Notes: generated by a model not told the origin, from the letters alone. A DNA stretch of 7,543 nucleotides from Planktothrix sp. UBA8402 (GCA_003456035.1 DMPJ01000106.1:1-7543); one strand, 5' to 3'; positions 1 through 5,835 are shown, counted from the first letter of the stretch. Numbers and translations: made by a program.

Positions 1-37
<37 letters not shown>

Positions 38-223
38 GAAGAATCTGTTGTTTTGGCTCTAAAACTTGTTTCTCAAAGTTTTAGAATTCTTTGCTGTTTC
101 TGAAAGTTTGTGTTAAACTTCCCGATTAAGCACTAAATTCTGTTTTGACGAGAATAAAATCTTTTAACTTGGCTTTCAAACTCTTTAGTTGTCCAGGTTC
201 GGTGTGTCTTTGTTTTTCGACAC
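38..223 (-). promoter_or_regulatory. rRNA operon leader with hairpins and a boxA-like stretch
   Basis: This is the transcribed leader between the proximal rRNA promoter and mature 16S, read leftward. Seen directly: a 10-bp perfect inverted repeat (58-67 with 76-85, 8-nt loop) about 20 nt before the 16S start, and a 5-bp inverted repeat (204-208 with 219-223) at the predicted transcript 5' end. Minus-strand GAACCTGGACAACTAAAG, near 185-202, resembles the cyanobacterial rRNA boxA/antitermination region (inference from memory of the family). The hairpin beside 16S may help fold or process the precursor. The RNase III stem partner would lie beyond the window. Confidence 0.55.
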
Positions 224-230
224 TTTTATA

Positions 231-259
231 AATCTAGCAGTCTTTCCCACAGATGTCAA
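231..259 (-). promoter_or_regulatory. proximal rRNA operon promoter
   Basis: On the minus strand there is a perfect -35 TTGACA (254-259), a 17-bp spacer and a -10 TAGATT (231-236, four of six consensus bases). Transcription would start near 224 and run leftward into 16S after a leader of about 190 nt. The position, orientation and perfect -35 fit a sigma70 (SigA-type) rRNA promoter. The start site is inferred. Confidence 0.75.
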
Positions 260-299
260 CCCTTTGGGAAAAGTTTTTTTTGGTTATCTTCAAAACCTT

Positions 300-328
300 G
301 ATTTAAAGGGGTTTGGGCTGTATGTCAA
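300..328 (-). promoter_or_regulatory. distal rRNA operon promoter, tandem with the proximal one
   Basis: The minus strand carries a second perfect TTGACA (323-328), again with a 17-bp spacer, and a TAAATC -10 (300-305). Its layout is the same as that of the promoter 69 bp downstream. Tandem promoters are usual for rRNA operons. The -10 is weaker than that of the proximal promoter, so this is somewhat less certain. Confidence 0.6.
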
Positions 329-757
329 TGGGTATTGGTCAAAGATCAATGCCCAATCGGGCTTTTCTACAGGCGTTTGATGGCTTACGGAATTTTTATA
401 GCTGTTACTGTAGCTAGGGGAATCAGGTATCGCATTCTAGGTCAATTGCTTAGGGAGAGGCGGTTTGAGACAAAGACTTAGATTAATAGGTGATCATTGT
501 TGGACTTATATATAGGTTTAACTGGTGACGCTCTCTTTCTGAATCGCGAAACTGAGGCTAAACTAGCGGATATTTTTATCAACGGTGTTTTGATTATAAA
601 TTCTGATGTTCCTAGATCCTAACCTGCGGTAACTCCTCTGATGATTCTCGATGTGAACTGACTATTGATATAGGATGGAAGCTCTGAAAATGATTTAGTG
701 GGGTTGGTTGGTGATCTAAAATCCAATACTTCCTAAATTCCTCTAAAGGCTCGTATT
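329..757. other. intergenic DNA between the divergent rRNA operon and the 758 gene
   Basis: I see no gene here on either strand: no tRNA fold, and no open frame with a ribosome-binding site. A weak plus-strand promoter-like pair, TTGATT (590-595) and TAGATC (613-618) with a 17-bp spacer, could serve the gene at 758, but the match is poor. A short GCCC/GGGC dyad (351-362) is too small to call. The region probably holds upstream rRNA promoter sequences on one side and the promoter of the 758 gene on the other. Confidence 0.5.
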
Positions 758-1351
758 ATGATTAATGATGCTGAAAACCAAGAAATTCAAGCGGAATGGG
801 ACTTACTCAATTGTCTATTTCCCAATGATCTGTCGTATCCCTGGAATCCTTATACATTAGAAGCTGAAGCCTATTTTTTAGAGCAAGAGGCTGCTGATTC
901 TTTTCTGACGGTGTTTACGGAGGCGGAACTGGTGGACAGATCTCAACGGTTTATGAACCAAATCCATCAAGTTTGGTCAGCAACCAGTTTACAAACCTCG
1001 TTATTACAACGCTTTGCGGAACAAATACCTAATGATTTGTTAAATCGTTTGGCACAAGTGGCCACTCGTATGACTGAACAAGTTTCTTCCGTGAGTTTGT
1101 CCCTAGCTGATCAATTAGTCCACTGTGTTCAAGAAATATTACCCCAATGGTCAGAGGAGGATTTGCAGGTCTTAGCTCGTCATGCGGCCTATGGGATGCG
1201 AGGAGCAGAACCGGATGGGGTAAAATTGAATTCGGCAATGGCGGGAGTAACGAGTTGGTCTGAGTTATCCGAACTTGAACAGGCTAGAACTTGTTTCGTC
1301 GTCGCTCGTTATGCCTTATTGGAGGTTTTATCTGATCAGGAAACTTCTTGA
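758..1351 (+). CDS. protein of unknown function, 197 aa, soluble and mostly helical
   Basis: I do not recognise a family. The ATG at 758 has a modest ribosome-binding site (TAAAGG, 744-749) eight bases upstream, and the frame is open to a TGA at 1349-1351. The protein is acidic and rich in Leu, Glu, Gln and Ala. It has no signal peptide and no membrane segment, and looks almost wholly alpha-helical. An aromatic stretch near the N-terminus (about residues 22-40, with YPWNPY) precedes long amphipathic helices, roughly 75-145. A Gly-rich turn (YGMRGAEPDG, 145-154) divides these from a last helix, about 167-192. Cysteines are at 19, 123 and 179. It stands alone, divergent from the rRNA operon and upstream of tRNA-His. 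The length and codon pattern look like a real gene; the function cannot be told from sequence. Confidence 0.8.
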   Translation: MINDAENQEIQAEWDLLNCLFPNDLSYPWNPYTLEAEAYFLEQEAADSFLTVFTEAELVDRSQRFMNQIHQVWSATSLQTSLLQRFAEQIPNDLLNRLAQVATRMTEQVSSVSLSLADQLVHCVQEILPQWSEEDLQVLARHAAYGMRGAEPDGVKLNSAMAGVTSWSELSELEQARTCFVVARYALLEVLSDQETS

Positions 1352-1370
1352 TTTGGCCTTCAGGTGGCTT

Positions 1371-1434
1371 AGGATCAGGAAATTTAATTTTTTTTGCTAA
1401 ACCCCTAGTCATTTTTCTGATCCTGTGCTAAATT
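1371..1434 (+). promoter_or_regulatory. inverted repeat and candidate tRNA-His promoter
   Basis: AGGATCAG (1371-1378) and CTGATCCT (1417-1424) form a perfect 8-bp inverted repeat about 38 bp apart, with AT-rich tracts beside each arm. This may end the 758 gene transcript, although the loop is large for an intrinsic terminator. A -10-like TAAATT (1429-1434) sits 17 bp after TAGTCA (1406-1411) and would start RNA a few bases before the tRNA at 1447. Both readings are tentative. Confidence 0.35.
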
Positions 1435-1446
1435 AAAAAAATATTC

Positions 1447-1520
1447 GGCGAGCGTAGCCAAGTGGTTAAGGCAGAGGATTGTGATTCCTCCACTCGTGGG
1501 TTCAAGTCCCATCGTTCGCC
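1447..1520 (+). tRNA. tRNA-His (anticodon GTG)
   Basis: A full cloverleaf can be folded. The acceptor stem is GCGAGCG/CGTTCGC, with the extra G at 1447 facing C at 1520; this G-1:C73 pair is the hallmark of bacterial tRNA-His. The D stem is GCC/GGC. The anticodon stem is GAGGA/TCCTC, with a loop at 1479-1485 and the anticodon GTG at 1481-1483. There is a 5-nt variable region, and the T arm is GTGGG/CCCAT with loop TTCAAGT. The 3' CCA is not encoded. It stands as a single tRNA, followed by a strong terminator. Confidence 0.97.
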
Positions 1521-1550
1521 CTGAAAAATTAAATAACTGTATAGTCTTTT

Positions 1551-1594
1551 AAGGCCGGGTTAAGGAGAATTTTGTTCTCCTTAACCCGGCTTTA
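1551..1594. terminator. strong terminator between tRNA-His and the convergent membrane-protein gene
   Basis: Sixteen perfectly complementary bases (1554-1569 and 1575-1590) enclose a 5-nt loop. The stem extends by a G·T and three A-T pairs outward. It lies between two convergent genes: 31 nt after tRNA-His on the plus strand and 49 nt after the stop of the minus-strand gene. It can therefore stop both transcripts. The T runs on each side are short (TTTAT on plus, TTAAAAG on minus), so the strength comes from the stem. Confidence 0.8.
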
Positions 1595-1642
1595 TCTTAA
1601 CTTTGGTTAGTTGATGAGATTGCTAACTTATGATAATTATAT

Positions 1643-2002
1643 TCAATCAATTCGATTGTTAGATTGTCCTAATATTTGATTGAATAAACTAGAAACTAAA
1701 GAAAGAACAATTGAACCGAATAATGCAGCCCAGAAACTAGAAATTGAAAATCCTGGGGTAAAATAAGCTACTAAAGAAATAGAAATGGCATTGACGACAA
1801 GTAAAAACAAACCTAACGTTAGAATAGTTAGGGGAAGGGTAAATATAGTAATAATTGGTTTGATAATAGCATTAACTAATGCCATAACTATAACACCAAC
1901 GGCTGCGGCTTGCCAATTGCTAATTGTGAAACCAGGAACAATATAAGCTGTTATTCCTAGAGAAATTGCCGAGATTACCCAAGTGATAAAAAAATTGAGC
2001 AT
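1643..2002 (-). CDS. small four-helix membrane protein, YvlD / phage holin family IV (PF04020-type)
   Basis: This is a 119-aa, very hydrophobic protein with four predicted membrane helices (about residues 3-23, 31-49, 54-76 and 86-108). The motif N-x4-KP (44-49) followed by LPLTILTLGLF (56-66) is typical of the YvlD / Mycobacterial-4TMS-holin superfamily found in most bacteria. It shows an internal duplication: AYIVPGF (19-25) and AYFTPGF (79-85) lie exactly 60 residues apart. The ATG at 2002 has an AGGA ribosome-binding site (complement 2010-2013). 'Holin' is a family label only. There are no phage genes nearby, and chromosomal members are small membrane proteins of uncertain role, some tied to envelope stress. 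It is divergent from the exported pentapeptide protein. Confidence 0.88.
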   Translation of the reverse strand: MLNFFITWVISAISLGITAYIVPGFTISNWQAAAVGVIVMALVNAIIKPIITIFTLPLTILTLGLFLLVVNAISISLVAYFTPGFSISSFWAALFGSIVLSLVSSLFNQILGQSNNRID

Positions 2003-2037
2003 GGATTTTTCCTAAAAATTAAAATCAAAGTCTGGGT

Positions 2038-2104
2038 TGTTTTTAGAAGATTGTTTTCTAAAACAAAATCCCTATGAATAATTTATTTTACATGATTATG
2101 TCAA
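2038..2104 (-). promoter_or_regulatory. candidate promoter and 5' hairpin of the YvlD-like gene
   Basis: The minus strand has a perfect TTGACA at 2099-2104. A weak -10, TATTCA (2075-2080), follows at 18 bp. Transcription from it would begin near 2068, just before an inverted repeat (TTTTAGAA 2041-2048 with TTCTAAAA 2056-2063, extendable past one bulged base). That would place a hairpin at the start of the mRNA, about 35 nt before the ATG. The -35 is convincing but the -10 is not. Confidence 0.4.
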
Positions 2105-2169
2105 AATTGGGTATTAGAGCAGCTAAAATAAGTATAAAGGGGTTGATTCTAAAGTGGAGTAATAAATAG

Positions 2170-2664
2170 ATGTTCAGACTTGGGCAATTCATCGTGTTAA
2201 TGGTGGCTGTATTGGTATTGACTTTTCCGATTCCTTCCTGGGCGGCAAAAAATCCAGCCCATCTGTTTTTTAGTCATAGTTTGTTACAGGGACGGGATTT
2301 TTCTAATCAGTCTTTACCTGCGGCTGAATTCGCTAATTCTAATATGGAGTTAGCAAAATTTGATCATTCAGATTTAGAAGGAGCTATTTTTAGTAAAGGT
2401 ATTCTAACTAAAGCCAGCTTAAAACAAGCAAATTTAACTTATGCAATGTTGGATCAAGCTGATTTTACCGATGCTGATTTAAGTGATGCTGTATTAGTTG
2501 AAGCCTTATTTTTAGGGTCAACATTTCGTAATGTTAAAATTATCGGTGCTGATTTTAGTGATGCAATATTAGACCGAGAACAGATTAGACAATTGTGTAA
2601 AATTGCCAGTGGAGTTAATTCAATTACTGGAGTTGCAACTCGTGATTCTTTGGGATGTAGATAA
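2170..2664 (+). CDS. exported pentapeptide-repeat protein (thylakoid-lumen / periplasm type)
   Basis: This 164-aa protein has a Sec-type signal peptide: hydrophobic core at residues 7-22, then PSWA-A with cleavage likely after A25 or A26. Residues 42-135 form about 19 consecutive pentapeptides of the A(D/N)LXX kind. The central position every fifth residue from F44 to L134 is always F, L, M or I, and the preceding position is mostly Ala. This predicts an unbroken right-handed quadrilateral beta helix of nearly five coils. A C-terminal helix then follows, with C143 and a final C163 in TRDSLGCR, a tail shared with cyanobacterial and plant lumenal pentapeptide proteins (family knowledge). The two cysteines could form a disulfide. 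The ATG at 2170 has TGGAG at 2155-2159, and a TATAAA (2133-2138) may be its -10. The molecular function is unknown. Confidence 0.88.
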   Translation: MFRLGQFIVLMVAVLVLTFPIPSWAAKNPAHLFFSHSLLQGRDFSNQSLPAAEFANSNMELAKFDHSDLEGAIFSKGILTKASLKQANLTYAMLDQADFTDADLSDAVLVEALFLGSTFRNVKIIGADFSDAILDREQIRQLCKIASGVNSITGVATRDSLGCR

Positions 2665-2675
2665 ACCTTAGACTA

Positions 2676-2719
2676 GGGAAATAATCCTGTTTTGATCAAG
2701 GATCATTGGGTTATTTCCC
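2676..2719. terminator. nested inverted repeat after the pentapeptide gene
   Basis: GGGAAATAA (2676-2684) and TTATTTCCC (2711-2719) are perfectly complementary. Inside them, TGATC (2693-2697) and GATCA (2701-2705) form a second small hairpin. It begins 11 nt after the stop of the pentapeptide gene and lies before the convergent PRK-like gene, where a shared terminator is expected. It lacks a T run, so termination is only inferred. The rest of 2720-2817 is AT-rich, with a 6-bp repeat (2795-2800 with 2812-2817). Confidence 0.4.
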
Positions 2720-2817
2720 CCTTATGTAACCTAGATTTAAAAGGACTATTTTTTTGATCAAATCAATAATATAGCTCCAATTTAGGAAATCTGATTAAAC
2801 CAAAAATTATAGTTTAA

Positions 2818-3750
2818 CTAAACTAATTTAGTCGCTTTAATCATGTGATAGGCAATTAATAATTGGGTTAAAGCTAAGGGATAACTTTGTAGAATTTCTC
2901 CGGTTGTACCCGCTAAAATTCCCAAATTTTGATTACCTCCAGAACTACAAAAATTTTTCAAACTCGGTAATTCATTACAAAGCATCATTTCTAATGCGTT
3001 AACTTGCTCTAAAGTGGCGTGACTATCTATTTCTAGGACATCCACTGGTTTACCCATATCTCGATCTAATCCCAGACGCACTGCTTCAATATGATGACCA
3101 TTTTGTTGATCTAAAATTTCACTAAAATTTGGGTGGGGAATGGTCGGACGCAAAACTAAACGAACGTTCAAATTAGTTCCATTTTCATCACCATCTGGAT
3201 GATAAAAGGTAACAATTACATCGGCTGATTTTCGTTGTGGACGAATAAACGCTTCTGAGTCAGGTTCCCTTTGTTTTAAGGCAAGAATTACATCTTCTTC
3301 GCTGTAACCCCGCTTCATTGTATCTCGTTTAATTTTCCATTGAGATCGTAGGGATTCAGGGGGAGCTAAATACACTTTAACATCATAATTATCCCGAATT
3401 CCACGAGTAGAATAACCCAGTAAACCTTCGACAATTACAAACCGATTTGGTTTAATATATTCCGGGGGATCAAAAGTTCCATGATGATGATTATAAATCG
3501 GTTTTAGAATGGGTTGTCCTGTTCTTAATAAAGTTAGATGTTGCTGCATAATATCCAGATAATTACAATCTGGATTTAAGGCAGTGATATCCATTTCGGC
3601 ACGTTGTTTACGATCATAACGATGATAATCGTCAGTACAAATTACCGTTACATTTTCTTCACCCAAGACTTGAGCAATTCCTCGTGTCAAGGTGGTTTTT
3701 CCGGCTGCACTGTCTCCAACAATTCCTAAAATAATCGGGCGATGCGTCAT
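2818..3750 (-). CDS. phosphoribulokinase/uridine-kinase family protein, divergent PRK paralogue
   Basis: This is a P-loop kinase of the PRK/URK family (PF00485-type), 310 aa from the chosen start. Seen in order: Walker A GDSAAGKTT (12-20); TVICTDDYHRYDRKQR (35-50) with the catalytic-base region; KPIYNHHHGTFDPPE (83-97); the Walker B region VIVEGL (105-110); and RDTMKRGY...REPDSEAFIRPQRKSADV (142-178). These are hallmarks of phosphoribulokinase, which makes ribulose-1,5-bisphosphate from ribulose-5-phosphate and ATP. However, the P-loop Cys of Calvin-cycle PRK is Ala here, the Cys in VICTDDYH is kept, the C-terminal CxxxxxC pair is missing, and EGLH is EGLL. It is thus probably a second paralogue, with its substrate open. 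The open frame reaches a TTG at 3762, but the ATG at 3750 has GAGG six bases upstream, whereas the TTG overlaps that site. It follows an orphan histidine kinase gene. Confidence 0.85.
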   Translation of the reverse strand: MTHRPIILGIVGDSAAGKTTLTRGIAQVLGEENVTVICTDDYHRYDRKQRAEMDITALNPDCNYLDIMQQHLTLLRTGQPILKPIYNHHHGTFDPPEYIKPNRFVIVEGLLGYSTRGIRDNYDVKVYLAPPESLRSQWKIKRDTMKRGYSEEDVILALKQREPDSEAFIRPQRKSADVIVTFYHPDGDENGTNLNVRLVLRPTIPHPNFSEILDQQNGHHIEAVRLGLDRDMGKPVDVLEIDSHATLEQVNALEMMLCNELPSLKNFCSSGGNQNLGILAGTTGEILQSYPLALTQLLIAYHMIKATKLV

Positions 3751-3756
3751 CTCAAA

Positions 3757-3760
3757 CCTC
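3757..3760 (-). promoter_or_regulatory. ribosome-binding site that fixes the PRK-like start
   Basis: Minus-strand GAGG lies six bases before the ATG at 3750. The alternative upstream TTG (3760-3762) overlaps this sequence and would have no site of its own. The shorter 310-aa product is therefore preferred over a 314-aa one. Confidence 0.7.
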
Positions 3761-3811
3761 AAGCTAAAAGGGAAATCGTGATGTTTTAACTAGCGATGGA
3801 AACTCGACTTA

Positions 3812-3842
3812 CAGTTTTTAAACTGCCTCCCCTTTTTGGGGA
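3812..3842 (-). repeat. two small hairpins in the PRK-like gene leader
   Basis: CAGTTT and AAACTG (3812-3817 and 3820-3825), then TCCCC and GGGGA around five T (3828-3842), form two adjacent small inverted repeats. They fall in the predicted 5' untranslated RNA of the PRK-like gene, about 60-90 nt before its ATG. They are short, so a role in mRNA folding is only possible. Confidence 0.35.
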
Positions 3843-3861
3843 ATAAATAGAAATTAGACTA

Positions 3862-3890
3862 ATATTAGCATGATCTATGCTAGTTGATAA
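3862..3890 (-). promoter_or_regulatory. candidate PRK-like promoter with an inverted repeat in its spacer
   Basis: On the minus strand, a -35 TTATCA (3885-3890), a 17-bp spacer and a -10 TAATAT (3862-3867) form a reasonable sigma70 promoter, with a start near 3855. Between the two boxes is a 6-bp inverted repeat, TAGCAT and ATGCTA (3866-3871 and 3877-3882), separated by 5 bp. The -10 itself lies within a 10-bp perfect palindrome, CTAATATTAG (3859-3868). A dyad in this position is a natural binding site for a dimeric regulator (inference). The matches are good but not perfect. Confidence 0.5.
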
Positions 3891-3897
3891 CATCATA

Positions 3898-3924
3898 CTG
3901 ATCAATTTTCCTATATTTGATCAG
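3898..3924. repeat. inverted repeat across the histidine kinase stop codon
   Basis: CTGATCAA (3898-3905) and TTGATCAG (3917-3924) are perfectly complementary, with an 11-bp gap. The stop codon of the kinase (3911-3913) lies in the gap. No T run follows on the minus strand, so this is not a standard terminator. Each arm contains the TGATCA palindrome that is frequent throughout the window, so chance pairing of two common motifs is possible. Confidence 0.5.
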
Positions 3925-5704
3925 AAGATATTTCTGGCGATGAGGGTAGGTCAATGGTCAGTGAAGATTGCAAAGACGCATTAAAGGTTGAACCATATCC
4001 AACTTGACTTTTCAGTAATTGTAAATCTCCTCCCATCATTTTGCAAAAATGACGGCTAATGGCTAAACCTAATCCCGTCCCTCCGTATCTACGCGATGTT
4101 GAATTATCCCCTTGAATAAAAGCTTCAAAAACATACTTTTGTTGTTCTTCGGGAATGCCAATACCTGTATCTTGAATACAAAAATTAATTTGATAATGCT
4201 GTACGGAATTAGAGGTTAAATCTTCGGAATTTAAAGCCTCGGTCGGGAGATCAATAGTTTCACGATTTATAGTTAATGTAATTTGACCTTGCTGTGTAAA
4301 TTTAGCCGCATTACTAAGTAGGTTAAAAAGAATTTGTCTTACCTTTGTTGAATCGGAATAAATAGTATTTAAAGTAGAATCGTAATTTAGGGTTAAAACA
4401 TTGCCATTTTGATTCACCAAAGGTTTAACCGTAGAAACAACACTTTCTATTAAATCTTTTAGATCAAAAGTTTCTAAATATAGTTCCATGCGTCCGGCTT
4501 CAATTTTTGATAAATCCAAAATATCATTAATTAATGATAACAAATGTTTTCCGGCTGTATTGATCATTTCTAAATCAGTAACAAATTCATCCTGACCTAA
4601 ATCTTTTGCGTCTTCAGCCAGCATTTCACTATAGCCTAAAATAGCGTTTAAAGGTGTTCTTAACTCATGGCTCATATTAGCTAAGAATTGGCTTTTTGCT
4701 AAATTAGCTGATTCGGCTAAATCTTTTGATTGTTCTAACTGCTGAGTGCGTTGATCAACTTGTTCAATTAAGTAGTTAACTGAATTAGCTAAGGAATAGA
4801 TTTCATGAATATCTGTTTGGAAAGGAACTCGCAGATTATAGTTAGATTCCTGCGCCACTTGTTCAGCCACTTGCTGTGTTAAACTTAAAGGTTGAGTAAT
4901 TGAATTGGTGGTTTTTATAGCTGCGAAAATAGAAATTAAAACGGATAAAAAGGCACTAATCACAATAATTAAATTTTGTAAATTTCGAGCATTTTTCATC
5001 GAAAGTTCACTAATTTTTTCCTGTTTTTGAGATTCTTTTAACCAATCTTTTAGCTGATTATTTAGCTTTTCTAAAGTTTGAATAGATTGTTGATCAGATA
5101 ATAACTTTAATGATTTATAAACTCCTTGATTTTTTGAATTTGATGATAAATTAGGTGAAATTTGTTTTAAAGTATTAACGGTTTTAACATAAGTTTTTAA
5201 ACTCTCTTTATAGGTTTGGAAAAATGATTTTACCTCGGTCGGTTTCGCTACTAACCAGCTGGGATTTTGATCGATAAAATCTTCAATTTGAACCATAAGC
5301 TGTTCAAGTTCAGTTAGGTTCTGATTGATATTTTTTTGCTCCTGATTCCAAATTTTAGGCTGTTCTGCGGAAGATATTAAGTGATAACTCTGCAATTGTA
5401 TATTAAGAACGGCGGTATTAAAGTTATTGAAAAGTTGTGCTTGTCGGTGAGCATCAGATAATTGATAATATGCTTGTTTTTGATAAATATCCGCCAGCAA
5501 TAATCCCGTAATTGAACCGACAAAACCAATGGCAATGGCTAAAAAATAACCATAACCAATTTTTTGATAAATAAACCAGCGATACTGTGAATGCGGATTC
5601 CGTCGAAAAGGATTGTATTGTCCGATGTAACCCTTTAAAGAATTGGCCACAAAGTTTTGAGTATCTTGGTTCGTTGCGTTAGATTTTAAGTCTTCAGATG
5701 GCAT
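3911..5704 (-). CDS. membrane sensor histidine kinase (HAMP, HisKA, HATPase_c), orphan
   Basis: 597 aa. A cytoplasmic N-terminal tail of about 50 residues leads into membrane helix 1 (about 51-73). A periplasmic sensor region follows (74-242), rich in Gln, Asn and Leu and predicted helical, without a domain I can name; a four-helix-bundle or CHASE3-like fold is possible. Membrane helix 2 is at about 243-264, a HAMP linker at about 265-318 and a short coiled coil at 318-338. The HisKA dimer domain carries the H box SHELRTP, phospho-acceptor H346. The ATPase domain shows N box NLLSNAAKFT (461-470), G1 DTGIGI (512-517), F box 525-529 and G2 GGTGLGL (541-547). All catalytic motifs are intact. There is no attached receiver domain and no response regulator gene in the window, so its partner is elsewhere. 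The ATG at 5704 has AGGAG nine bases upstream. The signal sensed is unknown. Confidence 0.93.
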   Translation of the reverse strand: MPSEDLKSNATNQDTQNFVANSLKGYIGQYNPFRRNPHSQYRWFIYQKIGYGYFLAIAIGFVGSITGLLLADIYQKQAYYQLSDAHRQAQLFNNFNTAVLNIQLQSYHLISSAEQPKIWNQEQKNINQNLTELEQLMVQIEDFIDQNPSWLVAKPTEVKSFFQTYKESLKTYVKTVNTLKQISPNLSSNSKNQGVYKSLKLLSDQQSIQTLEKLNNQLKDWLKESQKQEKISELSMKNARNLQNLIIVISAFLSVLISIFAAIKTTNSITQPLSLTQQVAEQVAQESNYNLRVPFQTDIHEIYSLANSVNYLIEQVDQRTQQLEQSKDLAESANLAKSQFLANMSHELRTPLNAILGYSEMLAEDAKDLGQDEFVTDLEMINTAGKHLLSLINDILDLSKIEAGRMELYLETFDLKDLIESVVSTVKPLVNQNGNVLTLNYDSTLNTIYSDSTKVRQILFNLLSNAAKFTQQGQITLTINRETIDLPTEALNSEDLTSNSVQHYQINFCIQDTGIGIPEEQQKYVFEAFIQGDNSTSRRYGGTGLGLAISRHFCKMMGGDLQLLKSQVGYGSTFNASLQSSLTIDLPSSPEISSDQI

Positions 5705-5806
5705 CAGCCTATACTCCTGTTCCCTCCCGTGTTACGTTTGACTAAAGAACATTTTCTTGATTCATCTTATTAAACCTTAACCTTAAATTTTAAACTCCTA
5801 GAACAT

Positions 5807-5835
5807 TGTATACGAATTACGAATTACCTCCTCAA
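5807..5835 (-). promoter_or_regulatory. histidine kinase promoter with a heptamer repeat as spacer
   Basis: Minus-strand TTGAGG (5830-5835), a 17-bp spacer and TATACA (5807-5812) make a good sigma70 promoter, with transcription from about 5800 and a leader near 96 nt. Nearly the whole spacer is the tandem GTAATTC repeat. It lies between the metK terminator and the kinase start, so the kinase is likely its own transcription unit. Confidence 0.6.
5812..5827. repeat. short heptanucleotide tandem repeat (ACGAATT), about 2.3 copies
   Basis: ACGAATTACGAATTAC is two complete 7-bp units plus two bases. Heptamer units of this composition (GTAATTC on the other strand) are a known class of short tandem repeats (STRRs) in cyanobacterial genomes. 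The copy number is low, so chance cannot be excluded on its own. The second heptamer array at the right edge makes the reading more likely. Confidence 0.55.

Noticed and set aside
351..362. GCCC-AATC-GGGC hairpin as a plus-strand terminator
   Set aside because: The stem is only 4 bp and no gene lies upstream for it to end.
189..380. 63-codon open frame on the plus strand
   Set aside because: It lies across the rRNA promoters and leader on the opposite strand, has no ribosome-binding site, and its start codon is not ATG; it is a chance frame.
1029..1238. 69-codon open frame on the minus strand
   Set aside because: It is antisense to the 758-1351 gene, with no ribosome-binding site and an unnatural composition.
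1643..2002. Prophage signal from the 'phage holin' family name
   Set aside because: No lysin, structural or integrase genes are nearby, and the family is a common chromosomal membrane-protein family.
3751..3762. TTG start at 3762 for the PRK-like gene
   Set aside because: It overlaps the GAGG site that serves the ATG at 3750 and has no site of its own.
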